Below, piece after piece: positions 34,397 through 42,704 of a stretch of DNA of 64,000 bases. The translations under genes and the position numbers were made by a program. Positions within the stretch are counted from its first letter, which is position 1; every line of letters begins with the position of its first letter. This stretch comes from Cyanobium sp. PLM2.Bin73 (lineage in GTDB: Bacteria; Cyanobacteriota; Cyanobacteriia; PCC-6307; Cyanobiaceae). The notes below the pieces were generated by a model. The model was not told the origin of the DNA. It worked only from the letters and a program-made list of their open reading frames with translations, and did not search any database. The DNA is taken from assembly GCA_007694915.1 (NCBI GenBank), contig REEV01000074.1, positions 16,244 through 80,243 on the forward strand. Reading direction: 5' to 3'.

Positions 34397-35551
34397 ATGA
34401 CACTTCTCTTCGAAACCCTCTTCAACGGGTTGGCCATCGGCTCGGTGCTGTTGATCGCAGCTCTGGGCCTCGCCATCGTTTTTGGCCTGATGGGCGTGAT
34501 CAACCTCGCCCACGGTGAATTGATCATGCTGGGGGCCTACACCACCTATGTGGTGCAGTTGATCTTCCGCTTGCCGTTTCTTGCGCCCTTCTACGACGCC
34601 TACGTGTTGGTTGCTCTGGTGGCCGCCTTCGTCGTCAGCGGGATTGTGGGGGTGCTGCTGGAGCGCACGGTGATCCGCCGGCTCTATGGCAGTCCCCTGG
34701 AAACCCTGCTGGCCACCTGGGGTGTGAGCCTGATCCTGCAGCAGTTCGTGCGCAGTGTGCCCCTGGCTTCGGCTGCGGGTCTGGTGCTGACCCTGTTGCT
34801 CGCTCTGCTGGGTCCGGCCGTCCTCCCTGGCCAATGGCTGGCCGGGCCCCGGGGCCGCTTCACCCGTGCCGGCGTCTGGGCTGGGGCCGCCCTGGTGGGC
34901 GTGTTGGCAGCCGCCAGTCTGGGATCTCTGGTGCCGTCCCTCTCCCGCGCCAATCCCCGCAACGTCGACGTCACAGCCCCCGCCTGGATGCGGGGGAGCA
35001 TTGAACTGGCGGGGCTGACCTTGCCCGTGCCCCGGCTTGTGATCATCGTGATCACGGTGGTGGCGGTGCTGGGGATCACCTGGTTTCTGGCTCGCAGCGT
35101 CTGGGGGATGCGCATCCGCGCGGTCACCCAGAACCGGCCGATGAGTGACTGCCTGGGCATCCCCACCGAAACCGTGGATGTACTCACTTTCGGGGTTGGC
35201 TCCGGTCTGGCCGGGGTTGCCGGGGTGGCGGTGTCGCTGCTGGGCTCGGTGGGCCCCAATGTTGGCGCCTCCTACATCGTGGGCTGTTTCATGGTGGTGG
35301 TGCTCGGTGGCGTGGGAAACCTGCTGGGCACCGTGATTGCCTCCCTGGCGATCGGCGTGATGACCGATCTGATCGGCGCCGGCCGGTTGCTGACCGCCTG
35401 GCCCGGGATGCCGCCTTCGATCGCAGCGGTTGTGGATTTCTTTGCCACCACCAGCATGGCCCAGGTGTTGATCTTCTCCTTGATTGTGGTGTTCCTCCAG
35501 TTCCGCCCTTCGGGCCTGTTTCCCCAGAAGGGACGCCTGGTGGAGGCCTGA
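34397..35551 (+). CDS. urtB: Urea ABC transporter permease UrtB
   Basis: Membrane permease of 384 aa of the LivH type. The start FNGLAIGSVLLIAALGLAIV and GVINLAHGELIMLGAY are conserved, with RAVTQNRPMSDCLGIPTE as the cytoplasmic EAA-like loop. It pairs with UrtC to form the channel. It follows the terminator after urtA and lies 3 bp before urtC. A central hydrophilic insertion (about residues 145-215) separates two membrane blocks, as in other UrtB proteins. Confidence 0.95.
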   Translation: MTLLFETLFNGLAIGSVLLIAALGLAIVFGLMGVINLAHGELIMLGAYTTYVVQLIFRLPFLAPFYDAYVLVALVAAFVVSGIVGVLLERTVIRRLYGSPLETLLATWGVSLILQQFVRSVPLASAAGLVLTLLLALLGPAVLPGQWLAGPRGRFTRAGVWAGAALVGVLAAASLGSLVPSLSRANPRNVDVTAPAWMRGSIELAGLTLPVPRLVIIVITVVAVLGITWFLARSVWGMRIRAVTQNRPMSDCLGIPTETVDVLTFGVGSGLAGVAGVAVSLLGSVGPNVGASYIVGCFMVVVLGGVGNLLGTVIASLAIGVMTDLIGAGRLLTAWPGMPPSIAAVVDFFATTSMAQVLIFSLIVVFLQFRPSGLFPQKGRLVEA

Positions 35552-35554
35552 GTC

Positions 35555-36691
35555 ATGGTTGCCTCCTCCACCCTTCTCCCCCAGCCATCACGATGGATTC
35601 GCGTTGCCATCTGGGTGCTGATCCTGGCAGTTCTGGTTGCTGCACCATCAGTGCTGCCCGTCTTCCGCCTCAATCTCCTGGGCCGTTTCCTGTCGCTGGC
35701 GATCGCCGCGCTCGGCATCGATCTGATCTGGGGGTTCACCGGCATTCTCAGCCTTGGCCAGGGCGTTTTCTTCGCCCTCGGTGGCTACGCCGTTGCCATG
35801 TTCCTGCAGCTGAATACATCGGCAGCTGCCGGCATGCTGCCGGAGTTTTTCAGGCTCTATGGCGTGTCGTCGCTGCCGTTTTTCTGGGAACCCTTTCGGT
35901 CACCCGTCTTCACCCTGATCGCTCTCTGGCTGGTGCCAGCGCTGGTTGCCGCCGTGCTGGGCTATCTGGTGTTCCGCAACCGCATCAAGGGCGTTTATTT
36001 CTCGATCCTCACCCAGGCTGCCCTGCTGGTGTTCTTCAACTTTTTCAATGGGCAGCAGAAGTTGATCAACGGCACCAATGGCCTGCCCACCGATACCACG
36101 GTGTTGTTCGGCCAGCAGGTGGGTTCTGAACCGGTGCAGCGGGTGTTGTTCTGGATCACCGGACTGCTCCTGATCCTCAGCTGGTTCTTTGTCCGCTGGG
36201 TCGTCCGCGGCCGCTTCGGTGATGTGCTGATCGCCATTCGCGATGATGAACCGCGCATCCGCTTCACGGGCTTCAATCCCGTTGTCTTCAAGACCATTGT
36301 GTTCGCCATCGCCGGTGCCCTGGCTGGGATTTCGGGGGCCCTGTTCACCGTGCAGTCCGGGATTGTCACGCCCCAGTTCATGTCGGTGCCCTTTTCGATT
36401 GAGATGGTCATCTGGGTTGCCGTCGGTGGTCGCGGCACCCTGCTGGGGGCCATCTTCGGCGCTGTGTTGATCAACTACGGCAAGAGCCTGGTGAGTGAGG
36501 CTCTACCCCAGAGCTGGCTGTTCATCCAGGGGGCCCTGTTCATTCTGGTGGTCACGGCGCTGCCGCAAGGAATTCTGGGCTGGTTCTTTGCTGGTGGATT
36601 CCGCAACCTTTTGGTGCGGGCCGGCCTGGCCAGGCCACTGGCAACCTATCCCAGCCTGGAGCTCGATGGCCAGGAGGAGGTCAGGCTATGA
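35555..36691 (+). CDS. urtC: Urea ABC transporter permease UrtC
   Basis: LivM-type permease of 378 aa. ALGIDLIWGFTGILSLGQGVFFALGGYA is represented in its N-terminal half, and IRDDEPRIRFTGFNPVVFK forms the loop that contacts the ATPases. Several transmembrane helices are evident. It overlaps urtD by 4 bases (ATGA). Together with UrtB it is the translocation pore of the urea importer. Confidence 0.95.
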   Translation: MVASSTLLPQPSRWIRVAIWVLILAVLVAAPSVLPVFRLNLLGRFLSLAIAALGIDLIWGFTGILSLGQGVFFALGGYAVAMFLQLNTSAAAGMLPEFFRLYGVSSLPFFWEPFRSPVFTLIALWLVPALVAAVLGYLVFRNRIKGVYFSILTQAALLVFFNFFNGQQKLINGTNGLPTDTTVLFGQQVGSEPVQRVLFWITGLLLILSWFFVRWVVRGRFGDVLIAIRDDEPRIRFTGFNPVVFKTIVFAIAGALAGISGALFTVQSGIVTPQFMSVPFSIEMVIWVAVGGRGTLLGAIFGAVLINYGKSLVSEALPQSWLFIQGALFILVVTALPQGILGWFFAGGFRNLLVRAGLARPLATYPSLELDGQEEVRL

Positions 36692-37455
36692 CGGCTCCGT
36701 TGCTTGAACTGCGTGAGATCACGATGAGTTTTGATGGCTTTCTGGCCCTACGCGACCTCAACCTCAGCCTGCAGCCGGGTGAATTGCGAGCTGTGATCGG
36801 TCCCAATGGCGCCGGCAAAACCACGTTCCTTGATGTGATCACCGGCAAGATCAAGCCCACCTCAGGGGATGTGGTGTTCAAGGGGCGCTCCCTGTTGCGC
36901 GACCAGGAATTCAGCATTGCCCGCCTGGGGATCGGCCGCAAGTTTCAGAGTCCACGGGTGTTTGAACAGCTCACCGTCCGCAACAACCTCGCCCTGGCGG
37001 TCAGCCGTCCCAAGAGTCCCTGGAGTCTGCTCACCGGCGCGCTGTCGCGTCAGGGGCGCGACCGCGTCGACCAGCTGATGGAGATCGTGGCCCTCCACCC
37101 GCGGGCCGATTATCCGGCTGGATCTCTCTCCCACGGCCAGAAACAGTGGCTGGAAATCGCCATGCTGGTGGGGCAGGATCCCGACCTGCTGCTGGTGGAT
37201 GAGCCGGTGGCTGGCCTCACCGATGAGGAAACCGACCTCACGGCCGATCTGCTCAAGTCGCTCGCCGGCGACCACACCGTGGTGGTGATTGAGCACGACA
37301 TGGAGTTCATCCGCCGGCTCGATACGCAGGTCACTGTCCTTCACCAGGGCCATGTGCTCTGTGAAGGACGGATGGATGACATCCAGCGCGACGAGCGGGT
37401 GATCGACGTGTATCTCGGTGGTGCAGACGACCAGCAATCAGGAGAGCAGCACTGA
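36688..37455 (+). CDS. urtD: Urea ABC transporter ATPase UrtD
   Basis: LivG-type ATPase of 255 aa. Walker A is GPNGAGKTTFLDVITG, the signature region is SLSHGQKQWLEIAMLVG, and Walker B is LLLVDEPVAGLTDEE. SHGQKQWLEI in place of a plain LSGGQ is characteristic of UrtD. Overlaps urtC by 4 bases; its stop directly abuts the urtE start. Confidence 0.95.
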   Translation: MTAPLLELREITMSFDGFLALRDLNLSLQPGELRAVIGPNGAGKTTFLDVITGKIKPTSGDVVFKGRSLLRDQEFSIARLGIGRKFQSPRVFEQLTVRNNLALAVSRPKSPWSLLTGALSRQGRDRVDQLMEIVALHPRADYPAGSLSHGQKQWLEIAMLVGQDPDLLLVDEPVAGLTDEETDLTADLLKSLAGDHTVVVIEHDMEFIRRLDTQVTVLHQGHVLCEGRMDDIQRDERVIDVYLGGADDQQSGEQH

Positions 37456-38163
37456 ATGGCCCTGCTTGAAATCCAGGAGGTGAACACCTACTACGGTGAG
37501 AGCCACATCCTGCGCGATGTGGATCTCACCGTGAACTCCGGTGAGATGGTCTGCCTGATCGGGCGCAACGGGGTGGGCAAGACCACCCTGCTGAAATCGC
37601 TGATCGGCCTGCTGCGGCCCCGCAGCGGCACGGTGTTGCTGGAGGGCAAGCCCATCGACCGGATGGCCCCGCACCAGCGTGCCAGGGCCGGTGTGGGCTA
37701 TGTGCCCCAGGGGCGCGAGATCATCCCCCAGCTCACGGTGGAGGAAAACCTGCTGCTGGGCCTGGAGGCCCGCCCCGGTGGACTGGGCCGCCACCGCCAG
37801 ATCGATCCGATCGTCTACGAGCTGTTCCCGATCCTGCAGGAGTTCCTGCCCCGCAAGGGCGGCGACCTCAGCGGCGGCCAACAGCAGCAACTGGCGATCG
37901 CCCGGGCCCTGCTGGGTCAGCCATCGCTGCTGCTGCTCGATGAACCCACCGAGGGCATCCAGCCCAACATCGTGCAGGACATCGAACGGGCCGTGCGCCG
38001 GATCATTGCCGAGACCGGCATCGGCGTGCTGCTGGTGGAGCAGCATCTCCACTTCGTGCGTCAGGCCGACCGCTACTACGCCATGCAGCGGGGCGGCATC
38101 GTGGCCAGTGGCCCCACCGCCGACCTCAGCCAGGACGTGGTGGATCGTTTCCTCAGCGTCTGA
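37456..38163 (+). CDS. urtE: Urea ABC transporter ATPase UrtE
   Basis: LivF-type ATPase of 235 aa. Starts MALLEIQEVNTYYGESHILR, with Walker A GRNGVGKTTLLKSLIG, signature LSGGQQQQLAIARAL and Walker B LLLLDEPTEGIQP. VPQGREIIPQLTVEENL is the typical Q-loop segment. Last gene of urtABCDE, with no spacer after urtD. Its stop codon lies in a palindrome shared with the convergent pabC. Confidence 0.95.
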   Translation: MALLEIQEVNTYYGESHILRDVDLTVNSGEMVCLIGRNGVGKTTLLKSLIGLLRPRSGTVLLEGKPIDRMAPHQRARAGVGYVPQGREIIPQLTVEENLLLGLEARPGGLGRHRQIDPIVYELFPILQEFLPRKGGDLSGGQQQQLAIARALLGQPSLLLLDEPTEGIQPNIVQDIERAVRRIIAETGIGVLLVEQHLHFVRQADRYYAMQRGGIVASGPTADLSQDVVDRFLSV

Positions 38164-38182
38164 TCAGACGCGTCTGATCAGA
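38156..38182. terminator. Palindrome covering both stops of urtE and pabC
   Basis: Bases 38159-38182 form a perfect 24-bp palindrome made of two TCTGATCAGA units, and a 16-bp palindrome (38156-38171) overlaps it. It contains the urtE TGA (38161-38163) and the pabC TGA (38180-38178). There is no T-run, so it may be a weak bidirectional terminator or a mRNA 3'-end stabiliser. Confidence 0.5.
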
Positions 38183-39077
38183 GCAGGCGGTGCCAGAGGT
38201 CTGCCGCCTCTGGTGCCAGTGCGGCGTCCGGAGTAGAGCTCCCGTGCCCGCTCCAGGCCAGCGGCTCGCCCGCCAGGTGGCTGATGGACCGGCAGCCGAG
38301 GCTGTTGAGCAGCAACGCTCCGCTGCAGCCCGCCAGATCCTCCAGCGCGATCGGCGCCTCCCGCGCCAGCCCCAGGGCCAGGGCCCGGGCGCGCATCACC
38401 CCGGGCAGGCAGCCGCTGGTGAGCGGTGGGGTGAGCCAGCCGGCTGCACCACGCACCAGCAGGTTGGCGGCGGTGCCGCAGCAGAGGCCGCCGGCGCTGC
38501 TGGCCAGCAGGGCGTCGTCGGCGCCGCTCGCTTCGGCCTGGCGGCGGGCCTGGATGGCGCTGCCGTAGCTGAAGGTTTTGGCCCGGCTGAGCAGGCTCGT
38601 GGCGCTGCGGGTTTCCGTGGGGCTGACGATCACCCGCACCGGATCGAAGCAGGGGCTGGCGGCGCTGAGCTGCAGCCAGAAGCGCTGGCGGCAGCCCCCG
38701 GGGATGGCGATCCCCCGGGCTGCGGCGGCGGCCGGGGTGCCACGGCTCCAGTTCAGGCGCAGGGCGCCGGTGGTGATGCCGCTGCGGCCGATGGCCTCCT
38801 CGATCAGAGGCTCCACCTGGGCCGCCGTTGGTGGCGGCTCCATGGCCAGCAGGGCGGCGCCGGTCCGCCAGCGCTGCAGGTGCTCGGCCAGCAGCCGGGG
38901 GCGGCTGTCCAGCACCAGCACGGTTTCGAACAGGCCGTCGGCCAGCAGCAGGCCCCGGTCGGCCAGGGGCAGGGCCAGCTCGCCGGGCAGGCCCCAGCGC
39001 CCGGCGGGGGCCGGCGCGTCGATCCAGGCGATCTCCGGCAGTGGCTGCGGCTGCGCCATTGGGGCCCGGCCGGTCAT
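38178..39077 (-). CDS. pabC: Aminodeoxychorismate lyase-like class IV aminotransferase
   Basis: PLP fold-type IV protein of 299 aa. The PLP lysine is expected in SRAKTFSYGSAIQARRQA, and the cofactor phosphate-binding region is GLCCGTAANLL and GCLPGVMRARAL. ADRGLLLADGLFETV near the N-terminus is the family signature. In folate synthesis the enzyme splits aminodeoxychorismate into p-aminobenzoate and pyruvate. It overlaps pabB by 4 bases, which supports that role. A branched-chain or D-amino acid aminotransferase is less likely. Confidence 0.85.
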   Translation of the reverse strand: MTGRAPMAQPQPLPEIAWIDAPAPAGRWGLPGELALPLADRGLLLADGLFETVLVLDSRPRLLAEHLQRWRTGAALLAMEPPPTAAQVEPLIEEAIGRSGITTGALRLNWSRGTPAAAAARGIAIPGGCRQRFWLQLSAASPCFDPVRVIVSPTETRSATSLLSRAKTFSYGSAIQARRQAEASGADDALLASSAGGLCCGTAANLLVRGAAGWLTPPLTSGCLPGVMRARALALGLAREAPIALEDLAGCSGALLLNSLGCRSISHLAGEPLAWSGHGSSTPDAALAPEAADLWHRLL

Positions 39078-40492
39078 GGCTGGCGGGGCCTCACCGGTGA
39101 TCGCAGCGATTCCTCAGCGGCCAGGGCCTCCAGCAGTGGCCGCAGCTTCCAGCCCAGTTCCTCGGCTTCGGCCTGGGGATCGGAATCGGCCACGATTCCG
39201 CAGCCGCCGTGGGCCCGCAGCCGCCGGCCATCCACGAACAGCGAGCGGATCAGGATGTTGCTGTCGAAGCCGCCGGCGCCATCGAGCCGGAATAGGGAGC
39301 CGCAGTAGGGCCCGCGGGCCACGGGCTCGCGTTCGCCCAGGCGCTGGCAGGCGCGGATCTTGGGGGCGCCGGTGATCGAGCCCCCCGGCCAGCAGGCCCG
39401 CAGCAGATCCGCCGCCCCCAGGCCCGGCTGCAGCCGTCCCTGCACCACCGAGGTGAGGTGATGCACCTGGCGGTAGCTCTCCAGTCCCACCAGCTGGGGC
39501 ACCTGGATCGAGCCGGGCACGCACACCCGGCCCAGGTCGTTGCGCAGCAGGTCGACGATCATCACGTTCTCGGCCCGGTCCTTGGGGCTGGTGACCAGCT
39601 CGGCGGCGGCATCGGCATCGGCGGCGGCATCGCCGTGGCGGGGCCGGGTGCCCTTGATCGGGCGGGTCTCCACTGCGCCCTCGGGGTGGAGCTGCAGGAA
39701 GCGCTCCGGTGAGGCCGAGAGCACCGCCTCCCCCGCCGCCGCCGGCCCGCCGATGGCCAGCCCGGCAAAGGGGGCGGGGCAGCGGCGGCGCAGGCGCCCG
39801 TAGAGCGCCAGCAGGGCGGCGGCGCTGGGGGCCTGGTCGAGCTCCTGCTCGCAGCAGGCGGTGAGGTTGGCCTGGAACAGATCGCCGGCGGCGATGCGCT
39901 CCCGCACCGCCGACACCTGGGCGGCGAAGGCGGCCTGGCTGGTGTGCCAGTGCCAGGCCTCCAGGGGCAGCCGCAGATCGCCACTGCTCCCGGCGCTGCC
40001 GCTCCCGGCGCCACTGCTCCCGGCGCTGCTGGGCTCTGCCAGGGCGTCCGCCGCGGCGCACTCCAGGCGAGCGGCCAGGGCCTGCAGCCGCTGCCGGTCG
40101 TGGCCCTCCAGCCACAGCCGCCGCTGCTGGTGGTTGGCGATCAGCAGCGGATCGGCCTGGATCGCCCACAGCAGCGCCATCGCCGGCCGCTGCCAGTGGG
40201 GCGCCGGCTCCAGCCAGGCGCCGGCCTCGTAGGCCAGCCAGCCCAGCCAGGGCCGGCCGCTGGCCTCCAGCTGGGCCAGCACGGAGAAGGGATCCTCGGC
40301 GCCGGCGTCGCCGGGCAGGCCCCGGCACACCCGCTCTGCCACGGGCTCGAGGGCCAGCACGCTGCGCCCCCCCAGCGCCGAGCCGTCCCCGTCGAGCCAC
40401 ACCAGAGCCGGCCGCTCCAGCTGCGGCAGCAGCCGCGGCAGCAGGGCTGCGGGCGGACACCAGGGGAGCTCCCGCCGCAGCGGTGCGCTCAT
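39074..40492 (-). CDS. pabB: Aminodeoxychorismate synthase component I
   Basis: Chorismate-binding protein of about 472 aa. Catalytic blocks are [52 protein letters not shown] and [12 protein letters not shown]. The N-terminal 200 residues are less conserved, with a Gly/Ser/Ala linker near residue 160. TrpE would be an alternative, but linkage to pabC favours p-aminobenzoate synthesis. ATG at 40492 overlaps the queC stop by 4 bases. The amidotransferase subunit is not in the window. Confidence 0.88.
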   Translation of the reverse strand: MSAPLRRELPWCPPAALLPRLLPQLERPALVWLDGDGSALGGRSVLALEPVAERVCRGLPGDAGAEDPFSVLAQLEASGRPWLGWLAYEAGAWLEPAPHWQRPAMALLWAIQADPLLIANHQQRRLWLEGHDRQRLQALAARLECAAADALAEPSSAGSSGAGSGSAGSSGDLRLPLEAWHWHTSQAAFAAQVSAVRERIAAGDLFQANLTACCEQELDQAPSAAALLALYGRLRRRCPAPFAGLAIGGPAAAGEAVLSASPERFLQLHPEGAVETRPIKGTRPRHGDAAADADAAAELVTSPKDRAENVMIVDLLRNDLGRVCVPGSIQVPQLVGLESYRQVHHLTSVVQGRLQPGLGAADLLRACWPGGSITGAPKIRACQRLGEREPVARGPYCGSLFRLDGAGGFDSNILIRSLFVDGRRLRAHGGCGIVADSDPQAEAEELGWKLRPLLEALAAEESLRSPVRPRQP

Positions 40493-41181
40493 GGCGCCGC
40501 CGGGCTGGCCAGATCGGGCCGGCCCGCTTCGATCAGGGCGGCATCGCGGATGCGGCAGCTGTCGCACACGCCGCAGGGAACCTCGCCGCCGCTGTAGCAG
40601 CTCCAGGTGGCGGCGATCGGTACCCCCAGCCGCAGCGCTTCCGTCACGATGCGCGTTTTGCTCCACTGCACCAGCGGCGCCCACAGCTGCGGCGCCCGCC
40701 CCTCCCGGCCGGCCCTGCTGCTCAGATCGGCCAGGGTCTGGAAGGCGTCCAGATAGTCGGGCCGGCAGTCGGGGTAGCCGGAGTAATCCACGGCGTTCAC
40801 CCCCAGCACCAGCCGCCCGGCGCCGCGGGCCTCGGCAAGGCTCAGCCCCAGGGCGATGAACACCGTGTTGCGGCCGGGCACGTAGGTGCTGGGGATCACC
40901 CCCTCCTGCACCCCCTCACTGGGCAGGGCGACGCCGGGATCGGTGAGGGCCGAACCGCCCCAGGCGGCCAGATTCACGGCGATGGTGTGGTGCTCGGCCA
41001 GCCCCAGCTCAGCGGCCACGGCGGCGGCCGCCTGCAGTTCGCGGCGGTGGCGCTGGCCGTAGTCGAACGACAGACCGATCACCCGCCAGCCGGCCTCGAT
41101 CGCCAGGGCGGCGGCGGTGGCCGAATCGAGGCCGCCCGAGAGCAGGGCGATGGCGGTGGGGGGTGGGGCGGCGGCTGTCAT
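40489..41181 (-). CDS. queC: 7-cyano-7-deazaguanine synthase QueC
   Basis: ATP-dependent enzyme of 230 aa that makes preQ0, the queuosine precursor. The PP-loop [14 protein letters not shown] is near the N-terminus. The zinc site has cysteines in [19 protein letters not shown] 41181 gives the PP-loop at the normal distance from the start; the frame continues upstream through queE antisense and is not used. It is 5 bp from queE and overlaps pabB, so these GTP- and chorismate-derived cofactor genes share a transcript. Confidence 0.93.
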   Translation of the reverse strand: MTAAAPPPTAIALLSGGLDSATAAALAIEAGWRVIGLSFDYGQRHRRELQAAAAVAAELGLAEHHTIAVNLAAWGGSALTDPGVALPSEGVQEGVIPSTYVPGRNTVFIALGLSLAEARGAGRLVLGVNAVDYSGYPDCRPDYLDAFQTLADLSSRAGREGRAPQLWAPLVQWSKTRIVTEALRLGVPIAATWSCYSGGEVPCGVCDSCRIRDAALIEAGRPDLASPAAP

Positions 41182-41186
41182 GGCGC

Positions 41187-41852
41187 TCAGCGCAACCCCA
41201 GCCACTTGTGGCTCTGCAGGCTCAATCGCCAGTGGGGGTGGCGGCGCACGTGGGCGATCGCCAGCTCCTGGCCCTGCGCGCTCTCCCAGCCCGGCTGCAG
41301 CAGCAGGGCGGGCCGGTTGCCGGCCTGGGCGGCGGCGGCGGCCATGGTCTCGGCAAAGGCCAGATCCGCCGGCTCGTGCACCACCGGCTTGAGCTCGTGG
41401 CAGGCGGCCAGCAGCTCGGGCCGCGGCGGCCGGTGCCGCTTGGGCGAGAGGGTGATCCAGTCGAAGCGGCCGCTGAGCGGATCCACGCCGCTGGTTTCCA
41501 GGTGCAGGGGCAACCCGGCGGCGTCGAGGGCCGCGCAGAGGGCATCGAGGTGGTGGTGCAGCGGCTCGCCGCCGGTCACCACCACGAAGGCGGCACCGGC
41601 GGCGGCGGCGGCGCGGACCTCGTCCGCCAGCGCCTCCAGCCCGCGCTGTGGATGGGCCTGCTGGGGCCAGGAGTGCCTGGTGTCGCACCAGGGGCAGCCC
41701 ACGGTGCAGCCCGCCAGGCGCAGGAAGAAGGCGCTGCGGCCGGCGTGGACCCCCTCCCCCTGCAGCGAATGGAAGGTTTCCACCACGGGGATCGCTGAAG
41801 GCACGGCGGCGGGCGTGGTGGTTGGCAGGGCAGCGGTGGTGGTTGCCGGCAT
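41187..41852 (-). CDS. queE: 7-carboxy-7-deazaguanine synthase QueE
   Basis: Radical-SAM enzyme of about 221 aa catalysing ring contraction to 7-carboxy-7-deazaguanine. The cluster motif is [10 protein letters not shown] (C-x3-C-x2-C). [13 protein letters not shown] is the QueE N-terminal signature and [11 protein letters not shown] the GGE motif. ATG 41852 is chosen because it places FHSLQGEG about 28 residues in; the leader is Thr/Ala/Pro-rich. It heads the queE-queC-pabB-pabC transcript. A short AT-rich patch at 41885-41893 may be its promoter. Confidence 0.92.
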   Translation of the reverse strand: MPATTTAALPTTTPAAVPSAIPVVETFHSLQGEGVHAGRSAFFLRLAGCTVGCPWCDTRHSWPQQAHPQRGLEALADEVRAAAAAGAAFVVVTGGEPLHHHLDALCAALDAAGLPLHLETSGVDPLSGRFDWITLSPKRHRPPRPELLAACHELKPVVHEPADLAFAETMAAAAAQAGNRPALLLQPGWESAQGQELAIAHVRRHPHWRLSLQSHKWLGLR

Positions 41853-41969
41853 GGGATCGGGCTGCACCAGGCCTGATTCGGCAACCTTAATTAGGACGGT
41901 GCAACGCTCGGAGGCGCAGCGGGTCCGGCCGCCGGAAACCAGGCAGGATGGCTTAACTGTGGATGGCCG

Positions 41970-42704
41970 ATGCAGAGCCCGGATCTGGCCCGCCTGGCGC
42001 GCTACGGGCTGCTGCGCAGCTACGTGCGCCAGGTGCTGCTGGATGAGCTGCTCGCCGACGTAGCACTGGAGGCGCAGGAGCTGGAATCGGCGCGCGCCCA
42101 GTTCATGGCAGAGCGGCGGCTCGCCGATGAGGCAGCCCTGCAGGCCTATGCCCGGGATCAGGGCCTGGCCCCCGCCGATCTCGACTACCGCATCACCTAC
42201 CCCGTGCGCATCTGGACGTACTGCCAGAAGCACTTCGCGCCCAAGGCGGAGTCGCGCTTCCTGGCCCGCAAGCAGAGCCTCGATCAGGTGGTGTACAGCC
42301 TGCTGCGCACGAAGGATGCGGGCCTGGCCCGGGAACTGTTCCTGCAGGTGAGCGAGGGAGAGGCCGACTTCGGCGAGCTGGCGGCCCGCTACGCCGAGGG
42401 TCCGGAGCGCGCCACCCGCGGCATCGTGGGTCCGGTGCCGCTGGATCAGGGCCATCCCGAGCTGGTGGGCCGCCTGCGAGCCAGTGAGCCGGGCGTGGTG
42501 CTGGAGCCGTTCCCGATCGAATCCTGGTGGCTGCTGGTGCGGCTGGAGACCCTGGTGCCCGCCGGTTTCGGGCCCGATGCCGCCGACGCCATGACCCAGG
42601 AGCTGCTCGATGAGTGGCTGGAGGATGAGGTGGACCGCCGCCTGCAGTCCCTGGCTGCGGGGTCTGTTCTGCTGCAGAACGGTGTGAGCGGCTCCCTGCC
42701 ATGA
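41970..42704 (+). CDS. Parvulin-type peptidyl-prolyl isomerase
   Basis: Protein of 244 aa with an N-terminal SurA-like helical region and a C-terminal parvulin domain (FGELAARYAEGPE, then TRGIVGPVPLDQGHPELVGRL). No signal peptide is visible, so it may act in the cytoplasm. It overlaps the secretion ABC gene by 4 bases (ATGA), so it probably assists folding or release of the type I secretion substrate. The active-site histidines usual in parvulins are partly missing, and it may work as a chaperone. Confidence 0.75.
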   Translation: MQSPDLARLARYGLLRSYVRQVLLDELLADVALEAQELESARAQFMAERRLADEAALQAYARDQGLAPADLDYRITYPVRIWTYCQKHFAPKAESRFLARKQSLDQVVYSLLRTKDAGLARELFLQVSEGEADFGELAARYAEGPERATRGIVGPVPLDQGHPELVGRLRASEPGVVLEPFPIESWWLLVRLETLVPAGFGPDAADAMTQELLDEWLEDEVDRRLQSLAAGSVLLQNGVSGSLP

